Of a DNA stretch of 64,000 bases, positions 21,501 through 32,325 are shown in pieces (positions within the stretch are counted from its first letter, which is position 1; every line of letters starts with the position of its first letter). The position numbers and the translations under genes are program-made. The notes below the pieces were generated by a model. It worked only from the letters and a program-made list of their open reading frames with translations. It did not search any database and had not been told where the DNA came from. Origin of the DNA: Sordaria brevicollis. Taxonomy: Eukaryota > Ascomycota > Sordariomycetes > Sordariales > Sordariaceae. Where the stretch lies: contig JAUTDP010000008.1 of NCBI GenBank assembly GCA_033439795.1, forward strand, positions 1,116,001 through 1,180,000, in the 5' to 3' direction.

Positions 21501-23800
21501 CTTATTTAATAGGTTTTAAAGAATTTTTTTAAATATTAGGAATTCTTTTCGAAATATATTATATAGAGGATTATAAAGTAATAGGAATTCCTTTCTATTT
21601 AGTCCTTTTTTAATTTTAATTTTTAAATTAATTTTCGGTTTGTATTTGTTAATTTTATTTATTTTTTATTTTTTAAATAAAGGAAGTAAATTCTAAAATT
21701 AGTAGGGGATAACCTATTTAAATTCTTCTTCGGTACGTACTTATTTAGGGGCGAAAGCCTTTTCGATATCTTTTAGGGTAATTGTAAAAATATATATATT
21801 AACGACTTTTTTATTATATTCTTTAATAATACATTTATATATATTAATAAATATAGTAGCTAGTATATAAATTACATCCTTAAGCTCCTAGAATATTAGG
21901 GATTAAGAGCGTTCGAATTCCGCTAAAGGGTTTATATAATTTATTTAAGATTTTATTATTTTATATTATAGCTTTTTTTTATAGGGGATAGAATAAATTT
22001 TATTAGTAATTAATTATAATTTTCCTAAAATAATAGGGAATTTTAATTAGGGAATAACGTAAATATAAGTAGGTAATATTTTACTTTAAAATTCGATAAT
22101 AAACCGGATAATACTTTAGATAATAATACTTTTTATAAATATTATTGCTCCTTTAATTTAGCGTTTCGGAATAAAGATTATAGGGATTTGGAGATCCTTA
22201 ATAATATTTTTATTAATTATAGCGAAGTATTAATATCTTTTATTAATAAAAGTGTAAAATAAATTTATAAAATTAATAATAATTGGAATTAAAGTAAATT
22301 CTATTTTTATTTTAGGTTTAAATTTTTCTATTTTATTTAATATTTTAGGGGAGGGCTTTAGCGCCCGATTTTATACTAGAATTATTCTTTTCCCTATTTT
22401 ATATCGGAATTTAAAATTCCTTTTTCTTTTTTTTCTTCTTTTACTAAAAGGGTAATATAAATAGTATTAATATATATTCCTTTAGAAATATTTTTAATAT
22501 TTATTGCGGGTAAGTAAGGGTATTTAATAATTATATATTCCGAAGCGTTATAACGAATATAACGCCCTTCTGTTTTACGTTTATCCCTTTTTTCTAAGGA
22601 AATTTATTTAGCCCTTATTTAATAAGAATTTAAATTGGAATTTCCTCTTCGGGTATTTTTAGCGCTTATAGTAATTATAATAATATTACCGTTGGTATTG
22701 AATTAAGGCTTAAAGGGCGGATTAAAGGGAATTAGGGCCGAAGAGGCGGAAGGGCGGTTAGAACGACCCGGAGTTAATAAAATAAAGATATAAGTTAAAG
22801 GTCGATTAAATTTATTATTATATTTTTATAAGAAAGATTAATATAATTAATGGAATTTTATAATCTTTTTATATTCTTTCGAAATTTCTTGAAATTAATT
22901 AATATAGGTTAGATAATTGTTTAAGAAGCGGATAGTAAAAAATTGGTTATTAAATTTCTTATTAATAGAACGGCGGAAATAATTTAATTTAGCGCGATTA
23001 TTTTAGTTTATACTTTTTGCTTTTAAGAGTTCGTTTTCAAAATTAGTATAAAAGTCGGAGAAGGTTTCGCTATTTTATTAATATATACGGGTAAAATTAT
23101 TTAATACTTAATTTGAAATATATTTAGAGCCGAAGGTCCGCTAAATTTATTCGAATAATTTAATAGGGTTTTTTTACTTTTAAATAAAATAATAGGTTTA
23201 ATATCCTTTTATAAATAATTATTTTTCTTCGGGGAGGGTATTAAAAATTTCGATTTAAATTATTTTAATATTAATATATAAGCTTTTTTTAAAATCGGTA
23301 TTATAAATCTTAATAAATTTATTATAATAAAATATAAAAATATATTAACGTTTATCCTATTTAAGGAGTTTAAAAGGTTTATAGCGTTGGGGTTTCGTAT
23401 TTTTATTAGAAGAGAAGGAATCGTTTAGAATTAATTTGGATTTGTTTATAGCCTTCTTTTTTAGGGATTTAAAGGATTTTTATTTAATAGGAAAATTAAA
23501 GGTAGGTTTTAAAATAGGTTGTACGTAGGAAAATAAGGATAAGGAGAATAAAATAAGGGATTTAATTTTATTTTTAAATTCGGGGTTCGTTTATAAAGCT
23601 TTTAAAAATAAATTGAATAAATTAATAGGGGTTTTACTATTAATACGATCGGTATTACTATATTTATTTTTAATTCCTTTAAAAAGAGGTTAGGAATTAT
23701 AAAATTCTTTTATATCAATATCACTATTATCGTTATTAAAGGGAAAAAACGTCTTTATTACTATTCTAATATCGATTTCGATATACTACGTTTATAATTA
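18600..23800 (-). pseudogene. Chromovirus gag-pol, inactivated by RIP
   Basis: Remnant of gag, protease, reverse transcriptase, RNase H and integrase with chromodomain, read on the minus strand. Recognisable anchors are the CCHC knuckle near 22540 (Cys codons changed to Tyr, a G-to-A effect), the RT box at 21102-21136, the RNase H core near 20555, and an integrase tail that leads into the chromodomain pattern YVEEIL...VKWKG near 18700-18790 (Trp now a stop, Val and Glu changed to Ile and Lys). Stops occur throughout, so no protein can be made. The ends of each protein domain are not resolvable by eye. Confidence 0.85.
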
Positions 23801-23841
23801 TAGGTAATCCTTCCTTTTAGTAAATATATAATAGAATTTAA

Positions 23842-24138
23842 TATAAAGGGATAGTAGAGTATAATATAGGTATTAATTAAATGTAAATATATTAAAGTTC
23901 TACGAAGGAGAAAGGGAGAAGGAGTAGCCCGTAGGGCGGATCCGGCTACTTATCTTTATAAGGCCGTACGTAATTGCTTGGGTACTTTAGGTAGGGGGGT
24001 TTGGAGAACCTTTTGGAGGATTGGGCATCCCTAGTAATTTTGGAGCCCCCCCTTGCCTGCCGCCGGAAGGCCGAGGTAGTCCGAGCGGCGGTCTGGTAAA
24101 TGCTAGACTTCTAGACTCTGGGCGCCAGACCTATAATA
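23842..24138 (-). repeat. 5' LTR of chromovirus (297 bp), partly spared from RIP
   Basis: Partner of 16606-16902. Its high-coordinate half (about 24000-24138) is almost free of RIP-type change and is GC-rich, although it lies inside the AT-rich block. Confidence 0.92.
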
Positions 24139-24143
24139 GTAAG
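24139..24143. repeat. Target-site duplication of inner element, right copy (GTAAG)
   Basis: Identical to 16601-16605. Confidence 0.9.
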
Positions 24144-27100
24144 GCCGTCGGCGATTTACTCTTTGGTTGGGATATAGGTAATATCGATGAATTTCCTTTT
24201 TTATATTTGACGTAATTAATATTTATAAATATCTACGTATTTTAATTTAATTATTAGGCGTATACCCTCTTTAATAATAAAGTAAATTATTTATTTATTA
24301 TTGTAATTTATAGGCGTAGTTTTTTAGTCGAATTTTATTATTAATTCGTTAAGTAGACGGCGGGTATAGATAGCTTTTTTAACGTTTTAGTTTAAGGATA
24401 GTAATTTTATTTCCGTAGAAGAGGTAATTATTATATTTTATTTATTAGTTCGTTAATTTACGGTTGCGCTTAAGAGTTTTAGAATAAACGCTTAGGAGCT
24501 TTTATAATTAAGGGAATTATTTATAAAGGAGGAATCAATTATTATATAGAAATCCTAATAGTTTAGTTTATTTAGTTAGAGAATATAATTTTGGATTGAT
24601 AATAGATATAGAAGGATATAATTTGTAATTTTATAGTATATTAGATTGGGGTTCGAATTAAAACGAATTAGTTTGGAAATAGGGAAAATAACGTTTAAGC
24701 GTATAGTAATAGCGATATAGAGGATAGAGCCGATTTTAATTTAGTAGATAGTAATTTCGTATAGTAGTGCCTTATTTTCGTAGGGGATTAATTCCTTTTT
24801 AATTATAGGGGTTTAGAAGAATTTCTTTATCCTTTTAATTTATTTATAATTTTATTAATATAGTCGCGTTATAATAATTAAATTAACCGTTTTTTATAGT
24901 TACGAATAATTTTAATTCTTAGGAATTATTTTAATTTTTTTCCGTTAATTAATTAATATTTTTTTTTGAGGGTAATAATTATTCTTTTAATTATAATTAT
25001 TTCTTTATTTTTATTTAAATAAGCGATTACAATATTATTAACGTAGAAGAAGAGGAATACGTTATTTTTAGTTAGAATATTAGGCTTAAAAAGGATAGGG
25101 GATATATTTATAATTATAAGGGTCTTAGTAAATTCTTATTACTATAAGAGTAGTAATTTATGTAATTTATATAGTATTTAAAGTAATTGGATTATTTAGC
25201 CCTTTTTTTAATATTTAGAAGGAGTTTATATATAAATTAATTTATTTAATAGGGTATTAATAAAAGTATTTTTAACGTTATATTAAATTAGATTTAAGTT
25301 GAAATAAATTATAATTATTATAAAAATATAGAAGGATTTAATTATTAATATAATTATATAGGTTTTACGAATTCTATCCTTAATTTATTAATTTCTTTAT
25401 ATTATTAAACGAATTTTATATTTTTAGAATTTATTATTTTAATTAAATTTATAAATATAGATTTATTATAACTTTAGGATCTCCTTCCTATTTATATCCT
25501 TAATACTTATTTATTCTTAGGATTTTATTTTATTATGTTTAATTAAATACTCCTTCTTTATAATTTTAAATAATTCTTTTATAAGATAAAGGTTGAGCGT
25601 TTAATAATATTTTAAAAGTAGTAGGAAATTAGATTAATAGAGGGTTTTTAAAAATCCTTACTTTTATAACTGGTCGACCTTTTCCCTTATTAATTTTAAT
25701 TTAAGGTTATAATTAAAATCGATTTCGATATTCCTTTTTCGTATTTCTTTTAGGAAATTCTAATCGACGATTTAATTTCCCTAAAGATTTATAGGACGGT
25801 TACCCCGTCCGGTTAAGAAAGATACGGCCTAATTGAAGTATTAATTTATAATTGGCTATAAATTTTCGTTAAATTTTAAAAATTTATTAATTAGGAACGA
25901 TATTAATATTTTATTTAGGGTTAAGGACGTAAAATAATACCCTTTATCCTTTAAGTTTATAACCGTATTTTAAAAATTAATAATTAATTATAAAGGTATT
26001 GGAGTTAATTTTTTTAAAAATTCGGTTAGAATTTCTAACCCTTATATTTATAATAGGAATTAGCCTATTAATTCGTAATATTAATTTAATAGGATTTGGC
26101 CTATTTATATTTAATATTAATCCCTTAATAATTTTATAATCGCCTTTTCTTCTTATTTCCCCTCTTCTAAAGTATTAATCGTATCGATCGCTTCGTTCGC
26201 ATTAGTTAGGAAGTTTATAACTATAGAATTAAGCGTCGGGAAAGCTTGCAATAATTTTAATTAATTTGCTTTAATAGTATTTATATTATAAAAGGATTTT
26301 AATTATATAATTAATTCTTTAAAGGAAATTTATAAAGATTTATAAATTTTTTTAATTTTACCCGGAAATATTTCGTTTTCGTTGAATATAATATTTCGTA
26401 TTATTATAATTTAATTAGTATAGGGGTTCTAAATTTTATATTAATTCGTTAATTAATAGCCGATTAAATACCCGATTTACGTACGTTTTTTAAATTTTTT
26501 AATCCTCTCCTTATTATTTATAATGGCGGTAGTAAAGGTAAAGGCTTTATAATTATAAACCTTTAAATACACAATTATAGGGGAGGGATTTATTAATAAT
26601 ATATTACTATTTTTAAAATTATAATACGATTCGAATTTTTCTTTAGGAGCTTTTTAATAGTAATTTACTTTGGGCGTTAAATTGTAGAGATATACGGCTA
26701 TACGTATAATTTTTGGTTAGAGTACTTCGGGTAAATTTGTACTTATATATATTAATACTACTTTAATCTTAATTATACCCCTTGAACGCTTTACGCCGCT
26801 ATTTTATATTTATATATAAAATATAGAAGGTTCGATTATAATACTATATTTAATTAATTACGTTATAATTTTTCAATTATTATTTATTTCGTTATTATAT
26901 TTTATAATACGAAGGAGGATTTTATATTAGGTTTATAAACCCGTAAAAAGGTTTTAGAGATATATTAATATAGAATTAACTTTTTAATTATTTAAATAAT
27001 ATATTTAAATATATTTAAACTATCGATTTATAATTACTATTAGGCTTGAGTATTTTCTATTTCGTATTTTAGTCTTATTATAAAAAAAGAAATCAATAGC

Positions 27101-29109
27101 GAAGCATAGTCCTAAACCTTTTAAATAATTGCAAAGTTCTTTACGCACTTAGCGCTTTAATTTAATTATAATATATAATTCGTAATATACTAAATCGAGA
27201 CCCTTGAGTCGAACCTTATAAATTTATTTAATTAATTTAGCGAATATATTTAATTTTAAGTAATTAAATCGAAAATATTAACGGAGGGTTATACCCTTTT
27301 ATAATTTCCATTAAGAATAATTAGAGGTAATACGTATTATAAAAAAAAATTTATTAATATTATTTTTTAATAGAAGAATATATTCTAATATAAATTATTT
27401 ATTAATAGAATATATATAATAAATTAAGGAGTTTGTAAAATTAGAGCGTAGGTACCTATTTTTATAATTTTAAAAAATATAATTATTTTCGAATTATTTT
27501 AAAGAAATAAAATTATAAATTATATTCGGTATTAAAACGACGTTAAGGAGGATTAATTCCCTTAACCCTATATTATTTTAAACCTTAATTATTATAATAT
27601 TATACCTTTCAATAAGGATACGGCTATTATTAACCTATATATAATCGCCTATATTTATAGGGGAAAGGTTTTTAAATTAATTAATTTTATTAAAGATATA
27701 AATTATTATATTTAAATCGAGAATTATAAAATCTCTTAGTAAATATACGGCGTAATAATCCGTAGGTACTAAGAAATTATTTTTATTTATTAAGCGATTA
27801 TAGAATTATTCTTAATTAGATTCGTCCTCCTTCTATTTACGTAATTAGAGAATAGCCTCCTTAAGTTTTTTATCCTTCTTTATATTAATAACGGTACATT
27901 TTTTAATATCTTCGTTTATTATTTAGCCTTCGAAAGTAATTTATAAATATACGTAATAGTATAATTCGATTTTATAACCGAATTGATTATAAAGTTTATA
28001 AATAGGACGTTTCATTTTATAAACTTATTAGGGAGGGGAGGAGGCGCGTTTTTTATTAGTAAATTTAGAAGATATATTTTTTTTATTTCCCTTCTTTTTT
28101 ATTAGGGTTATAACCTTTCCCCGCCCTTTTTTAATATTTATATTAGGGTTTTCTTCGTTATTAAGAGCGTCCTCTTTAACGGACTCTTTATTTAATATAA
28201 TTATAAATACCGTACTTTTTAATAAAGGGGTTAGCCGGCCTTTACTTTAAGTAGAATTTATTATTACTATTTTATAAAAATCCTTAATAATAGTACGGAA
28301 TTTTATTTCTATATAATTATCTTTTTCCAATTCCTTATTATATTAGAGCTAATATATATTTATTTATAAGGAAAAAAGACTTCCCTTAATTATATAATTG
28401 AATTTTATAAATTAAATATTTAAATTATTAAATTTAAAAACCCTACGGGCTTCGTATAGAATTATAATTTATTTTTAATAAAACGATTAAATAATTTAAT
28501 CCTTAATAATATAATTTAGGTACAAAATAGAGATTAATTAGGCTTTAATTTATTTTTTAACTTTTTAATCGTTAAAATATACGGTTTTAATAAAATTATC
28601 GTACTATTTATAAATATTAGAGTATTTAGTAAAATTAATTTCGTAGTATAAATTTCTAACGGTTTCGGTTATTTATAAATTTAATTAGGTTTTTTTAATC
28701 CCTAAATTAAAAATTACTTTTAAATTTATACGTTAATCGTTTTTTTTAATTATATAATTATAATAGTCGCGTTTATAATAAAAGCCGTACTTAATTATAA
28801 TATTAGATAATTCTTTAAAATAAACCTTCTTTTTAACGGCGGTCTTTCCTTCGGGTTTTTAGCTAATATAATCGAAAATATTAGGTTTAGAAGGTTTCGT
28901 TAACTAGGGTTAACAATTTATAGGATTAATATATTCCTATAGGCTTAGGTTTTAGGCTTAGGAGATAAAAGTATTTTCTTAAGTAGGCTAATCCTTAGGG
29001 GAGTTGAAACGAATATTATTAATCTTCGAAGATATTATTATTATTATTAATTTCGTTATTATTAACGTTATTAATATTATAATTTAGGCGAATCGATGAG
29101 ATTCTTAAT
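24144..29109 (-). pseudogene. Copia gag-pol, inactivated by RIP
   Basis: Minus-strand remnant of the outer element's polyprotein. Anchors are the RT box FYVDDIV (now FYVNNIV) at 25022-25051, followed by FLGIEV-like codons, an LYGLR-type block near 25170-25230, and RNase H blocks resembling KSSQAF near 24500 and TSSTEAELLSL near 24415. Gag and integrase must lie between about 26000 and 29000, but I could not place them. The extreme 3' end is separated by the nested chromovirus and lies at 16253-16600. Confidence 0.82.
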
Positions 29110-29289
29110 TATTATAATAGTGATAGTATTGGGGAGTAAAGAAGGCTTGATTGTGTGTAATTGTGTAAGATTCTGCAGACGTGCAGATCTCTGGCTACTG
29201 TGTAAAAATCCCTCAGACTCCAGACCTCGGTTATTTAGGTCACGTGCACTCCTGTCATCCCTGCAGGCCAGCCACCCAGTATTGTGACA
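29110..29289 (-). repeat. 5' LTR of copia element (180 bp), nearly intact
   Basis: Pairs with 16073-16252. RIP-type bases occur only in the first ~60 bp facing the element; the outer ~120 bp look unmutated and end in the canonical CA. Confidence 0.9.
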
Positions 29290-29294
29290 CTTGG
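29290..29294. repeat. Target-site duplication of outer element, right copy (CTTGG)
   Basis: See 16068-16072. Confidence 0.7.
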
Positions 29295-30258
29295 CGAGTG
29301 GACCGTGACAGTCTCTCGGATTCCTTGGTCAAAGCTTGGCTGACTCCAAGACTGCACTAACAATTAATTCCCGACGTTTTCAGGCCCGAGTCCTCTGACA
29401 TCGAACGACATTAACACTCGTCGACATTTTCACCATGGTCCATAGTCACGAACTGTGCAACGACGCGGCGGGTAAATTAAACTCTATCAAGTGCTGCATT
29501 GCTTGAGTTTTAGGCCTTCCTTCCGTCTGGAAGCGAAGAATCGACATTGTCCATTTGTCCGGCTTTGTTCACCCTGCTTCCGCCATCCAGGCACAAGAAA
29601 CTCAAGTCGATAGTTCTTTCTTTGGGCATGGAACCTCTCACCGTCACTTTACCTCCAACGAACCGATGTGATTTGATACCAACCAATTCCTCGCCATGGT
29701 ACCAGCTTCCAATTCCCGTTCTGTAGCCCTCCAAGTCCACCAATCCAACTCGACAATGATCCCCAGACCTACACAGTACGATTGATGTTCACAACTCAGG
29801 GTCCTCCGGATCCCGCCGAGTTTCCGATCGCCATCATCTGGTCCACAATGGACCGGGTTCATGTTGGAATGACTGAATGACTATGATCAAAACTCCCCAT
29901 ATTGTACGCTAACACGGCACATTGACCGAACGAACACAAGGAGAGCCGCGGTATTCGCTGAATATTCGTGAAATCTGGGGTCTAACAAGGCGTTGTCATT
30001 GGACTCGCACACTTCGCACACCTCGGAGATATCACGGTTGGTCGGTGAGAAAGAAGAAGAAGCAAAGATCTGCTCTTGACCCCTCTTTGCCTCCTGTCAA
30101 GCCGTCTGCCTTATAACTGGAGTCATTGGAGCTTCCCCCTCTCAAGCTCCAGCTCTCAGCTGCTTTCTCTTTTTTAGATCTCACCTCTTTTTACCCAATT
30201 TCACTCTTCACCTCCCATCCTTTACTCACAGTCTATAACCCCCAATCACAGAGCCAAA
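29295..30258. other. Intergenic: right flank of the retrotransposon block and promoter of the MetE-like gene
   Basis: Normal composition resumes at once. Two overlapping minus-strand frames of about 70-77 codons (29510-29862) have no recognisable features. A pyrimidine-rich leader at about 30130-30250 precedes the next start codon and is a likely 5' UTR. Confidence 0.55.
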
Positions 30259-31682
30259 ATGCCTCCCTTCCGCGCCGAACACATGGGCTCGCTCCTGCGT
30301 CCCCAAAACCTTCTCACCGTCCGCGAAGCCATCCGCGACAAGGGTCTTTCCCCCGAGGAAGCCGGTCTGCCCGCCATCGAAAAGGAAGCCGTCGGTAACG
30401 TCATCAAGCTCCAGCAAGAACTCGGCTTCAAGGCCGTCAACTCGGGCGAATTCAACCGCACCCGCTTCTGGGGTCTCATGTGGGACGAGTTCGACGGCAC
30501 CGTCGCCCTGCAAGAAGCCGAGGCGTCCATGTTCCGGCTGTACCACCCGGACGTGGTCAGTCTAATCGAGAAGGACCGCAAGGTGATGCCTGGCGACAGC
30601 GTCATTGCTGGTTCTAAGCTCAAGCATAACAGGGAGACGAGCAAGAGCAACTTGCATGAGTTGAAGCTCGTTCAGCAGTTCGTTCCTGAGGAGGAGTGGA
30701 AGAATATCAAGTTGACCATGATCACGCCGGCTTGGTTCCATATGCGGTATAAGCAGGGTAAAGCCTATGCGGAGGGCGTGTATGAGAATGATGAGGAGTA
30801 TTTCCAGGATGTGGCCAAAGTATATCAGGAGGAGCTCAAGATGTTGTATGAGGCTGGGTTGAGGAACGTCCAGTTTGATGATCCTGGTTTGGCTTGTACG
30901 TCTTTTCGTTCTTTCCTTTTTTTTTTTTTTTTTTTTGTCTTCTCGGACTGTTCCTTCCCTTTCATCTCAACTTCCCCTTCATCCACTGTCGCCCCACTTT
31001 CCTCCCATCTCTCCCTCCCTTTCATCTCAACTTCCTCTCTACTATCCACTTTTCCCCAACTTCCTTCCCATCTCGCACCTTCCCTCACTAACACCCGGCC
31101 CTCCCATCCACAGACTTCTGCTCCCCCGAATTCCGCTCCGGCTACGCCTCCGACCCCGAAAACACCGTCCCCATCGAAGACCTCCTCGACTCCTACATCA
31201 CCCTCTACAACAACTCCCTCTCCCTTTTGCCTTCCGACTTGCACACCGGCGTCCACCTCTGCCGCGGTAACTTCATCGGCGGCCGCCACTTTGCTTCCGG
31301 AGCCTATGACGTCATCGCCCAAAAGCTCTTCACCGAGCTCAACGTCAACACATTCTATTTGGAGTACGACACCCAGCGTGCGGGCGGGTTTGAGCCGTTG
31401 CAGTACTTGCCCAAGAACAAGAATGTGGTTTTGGGGGTTGTGAGCACGAAACTCAGAGAGTTGGAAAGTAAGGAGGAGCTCAAAAGGAGGGTGGAAGAGG
31501 CGGTGGGGTGGATTGCAAAGGGGTCGGGAGAAAGCAGGGAGGAAGCGTTCAAGAGGGTGGCGATTAGTCCCCAGTGTGGGTTTAGTACGCATGAGAGCGG
31601 GTATCCGTTGAGTGAGGAGGATCAGAGGGCCAAGTTGAGGTTGGTGAGGGAGGTGGCGGATGAGATTTGGGGTGAGGCTTAA
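30259..31682 (+). CDS. Short MetE-like (cobalamin-independent methionine synthase core) enzyme
   Basis: 401 aa from two exons, 30259-30895 and 31114-31682. The 218-nt intron (GTACGT...CACAG) joins DPGLA to YFCSPEF. The protein matches the catalytic half of cobalamin-independent methionine synthase, as in the short YxjG/YxjH-type enzymes, and lacks the N-terminal folate-binding half of the ~750 aa full enzyme. Zinc and thiol ligands are visible: H-x-C in GVHLCRGNF (near 257), Glu in FYLEYDTQRAG (near 295) and Cys in ISPQCGFST (near 364). The N-terminal HMGSLLRP and GEFNRTRFW motifs are typical. The probable reaction is methyl transfer to a thiol such as homocysteine; the methyl donor is unknown. 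The ATG follows CAAA, a good fungal context. The intron contains a long T run and an imperfect ~61-bp repeat. Confidence 0.92.
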
Positions 31683-32325
31683 GGTGTTGAGGTCATGATG
31701 CATTGATGGCGGTGGGCTGGTTTCCTTGCCGCATGTTCAACAACGGTTTGGGAAGCGGTTAGAGAGTCGAGAGTAAAGCATTTTGGCAAAGGCGGACGGT
31801 CGGCGTATGGGTTGTGGCTTGATGGGCATGGGTAGCGTTACTGGATATCAACTTCCAGCTTGGCATGGGTCAAAAGGGCGGTTGTTGGTTTGGCTTAACA
31901 ATAAAATCGAATGCATGTTTTACTAGAAACCCCCTTGGATGAGCGAAGTAAGATAACCTGAGCTTCGAAATAAAGATGCGAAGCTCGCTTGTGTGACGTG
32001 ATATTGGGGGGGGAGGGTTATAATTTTTCTGTCCATGTCAACGCCATGAAGTGGCTTGATACAAAGTTCTAGGCATCCAAGTATTCTCTCGGTGTCCAGG
32101 GCTTTGGTGATCTCCTGGACAAGTCTAATTCAATGTTATCAACCATCGACAAAATCACTCCACCTGGACTAAATATGCTTCCTGGCCTGTTGCTCTGTGA
32201 AATCTCCCATCTGATAGATTTCAACATCGGATGTTTGAGCGCGAACAAGCTTCGGTAACTCTGCAGAGACAGAGTTTTCAAGCAAAGGAAAAACAGTCAA
32301 CGTCCTACTCGAATAAAAAACTCTA
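31683..32325. other. Intergenic between convergent MetE-like and NLR genes
   Basis: Shared 3' flanks of genes that converge. A 70-codon minus-strand frame at 32069-32281 has no family features. Confidence 0.55.

Larger units (their letters stand above)
16606..24138 (-). mobile_element. Ty3/gypsy chromovirus (inner element), RIP-mutated
   Basis: A 7533-bp element with two 297-bp LTRs (16606-16902 and 23842-24138) and a perfect 5-bp target-site duplication, inserted into the copia element. The coding strand is minus, the same as its host. In decayed form, from high to low coordinates, it holds a gag CCHC knuckle (22517-22562, cysteines now read Tyr), an RT catalytic box of the DDILIF type (21102-21136, first Asp now Asn), the RNase H block NYPIYxKE (20535-20575), and an integrase C-terminus with a chromodomain (18660-18810). 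A polypurine tract abuts the 3' LTR. A plus-strand frame occupies part of the gap between the chromodomain and the 3' LTR, which is unusual for this group. Confidence 0.92.
16073..29289 (-). mobile_element. Ty1/copia LTR retrotransposon (outer element), RIP-mutated, with nested insertion
   Basis: Bounded by two 180-bp direct repeats (16073-16252 and 29110-29289) and flanked by TTTGG (16068-16072) and CTTGG (29290-29294), a 5-bp target-site duplication with one C-to-T change. Without the nested element and one copy of its target site it is about 5.7 kb. The coding strand is minus. A decayed reverse transcriptase FYVDD box (read as FYVNN) lies at 25022-25051, with copia RNase H blocks at 24400-24530. 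A polypurine tract (TAAGGGGG on the minus strand, 16255-16262) abuts the low-coordinate LTR, which is thus the 3' LTR. CpA/TpG loss and TpA excess throughout are typical of RIP. Confidence 0.92.

Noticed and set aside
24021..24215. 64-codon plus-strand frame
   Set aside because: Lies in the spared half of the chromovirus LTR; it is open only because RIP missed this patch.
29096..29287. 63-codon plus-strand frame
   Set aside because: Nearly all within the copia LTR; a related frame exists at the other LTR.
16073..29289. AT-rich 13 kb block as a centromere or a mitochondrial insertion
   Set aside because: It is fully explained by two LTR elements with target-site duplications and recognisable RT and RNase H remnants; composition follows from RIP.
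29510..29862. Two overlapping minus-strand frames next to the copia element as a small gene
   Set aside because: They are under 80 codons each, with no shared splice junction and no recognisable features.
32069..32281. 70-codon frame as a final exon of NLR1
   Set aside because: NLR1 and NLR2 both end shortly after the shared PISWL motif, so no further exon is needed.
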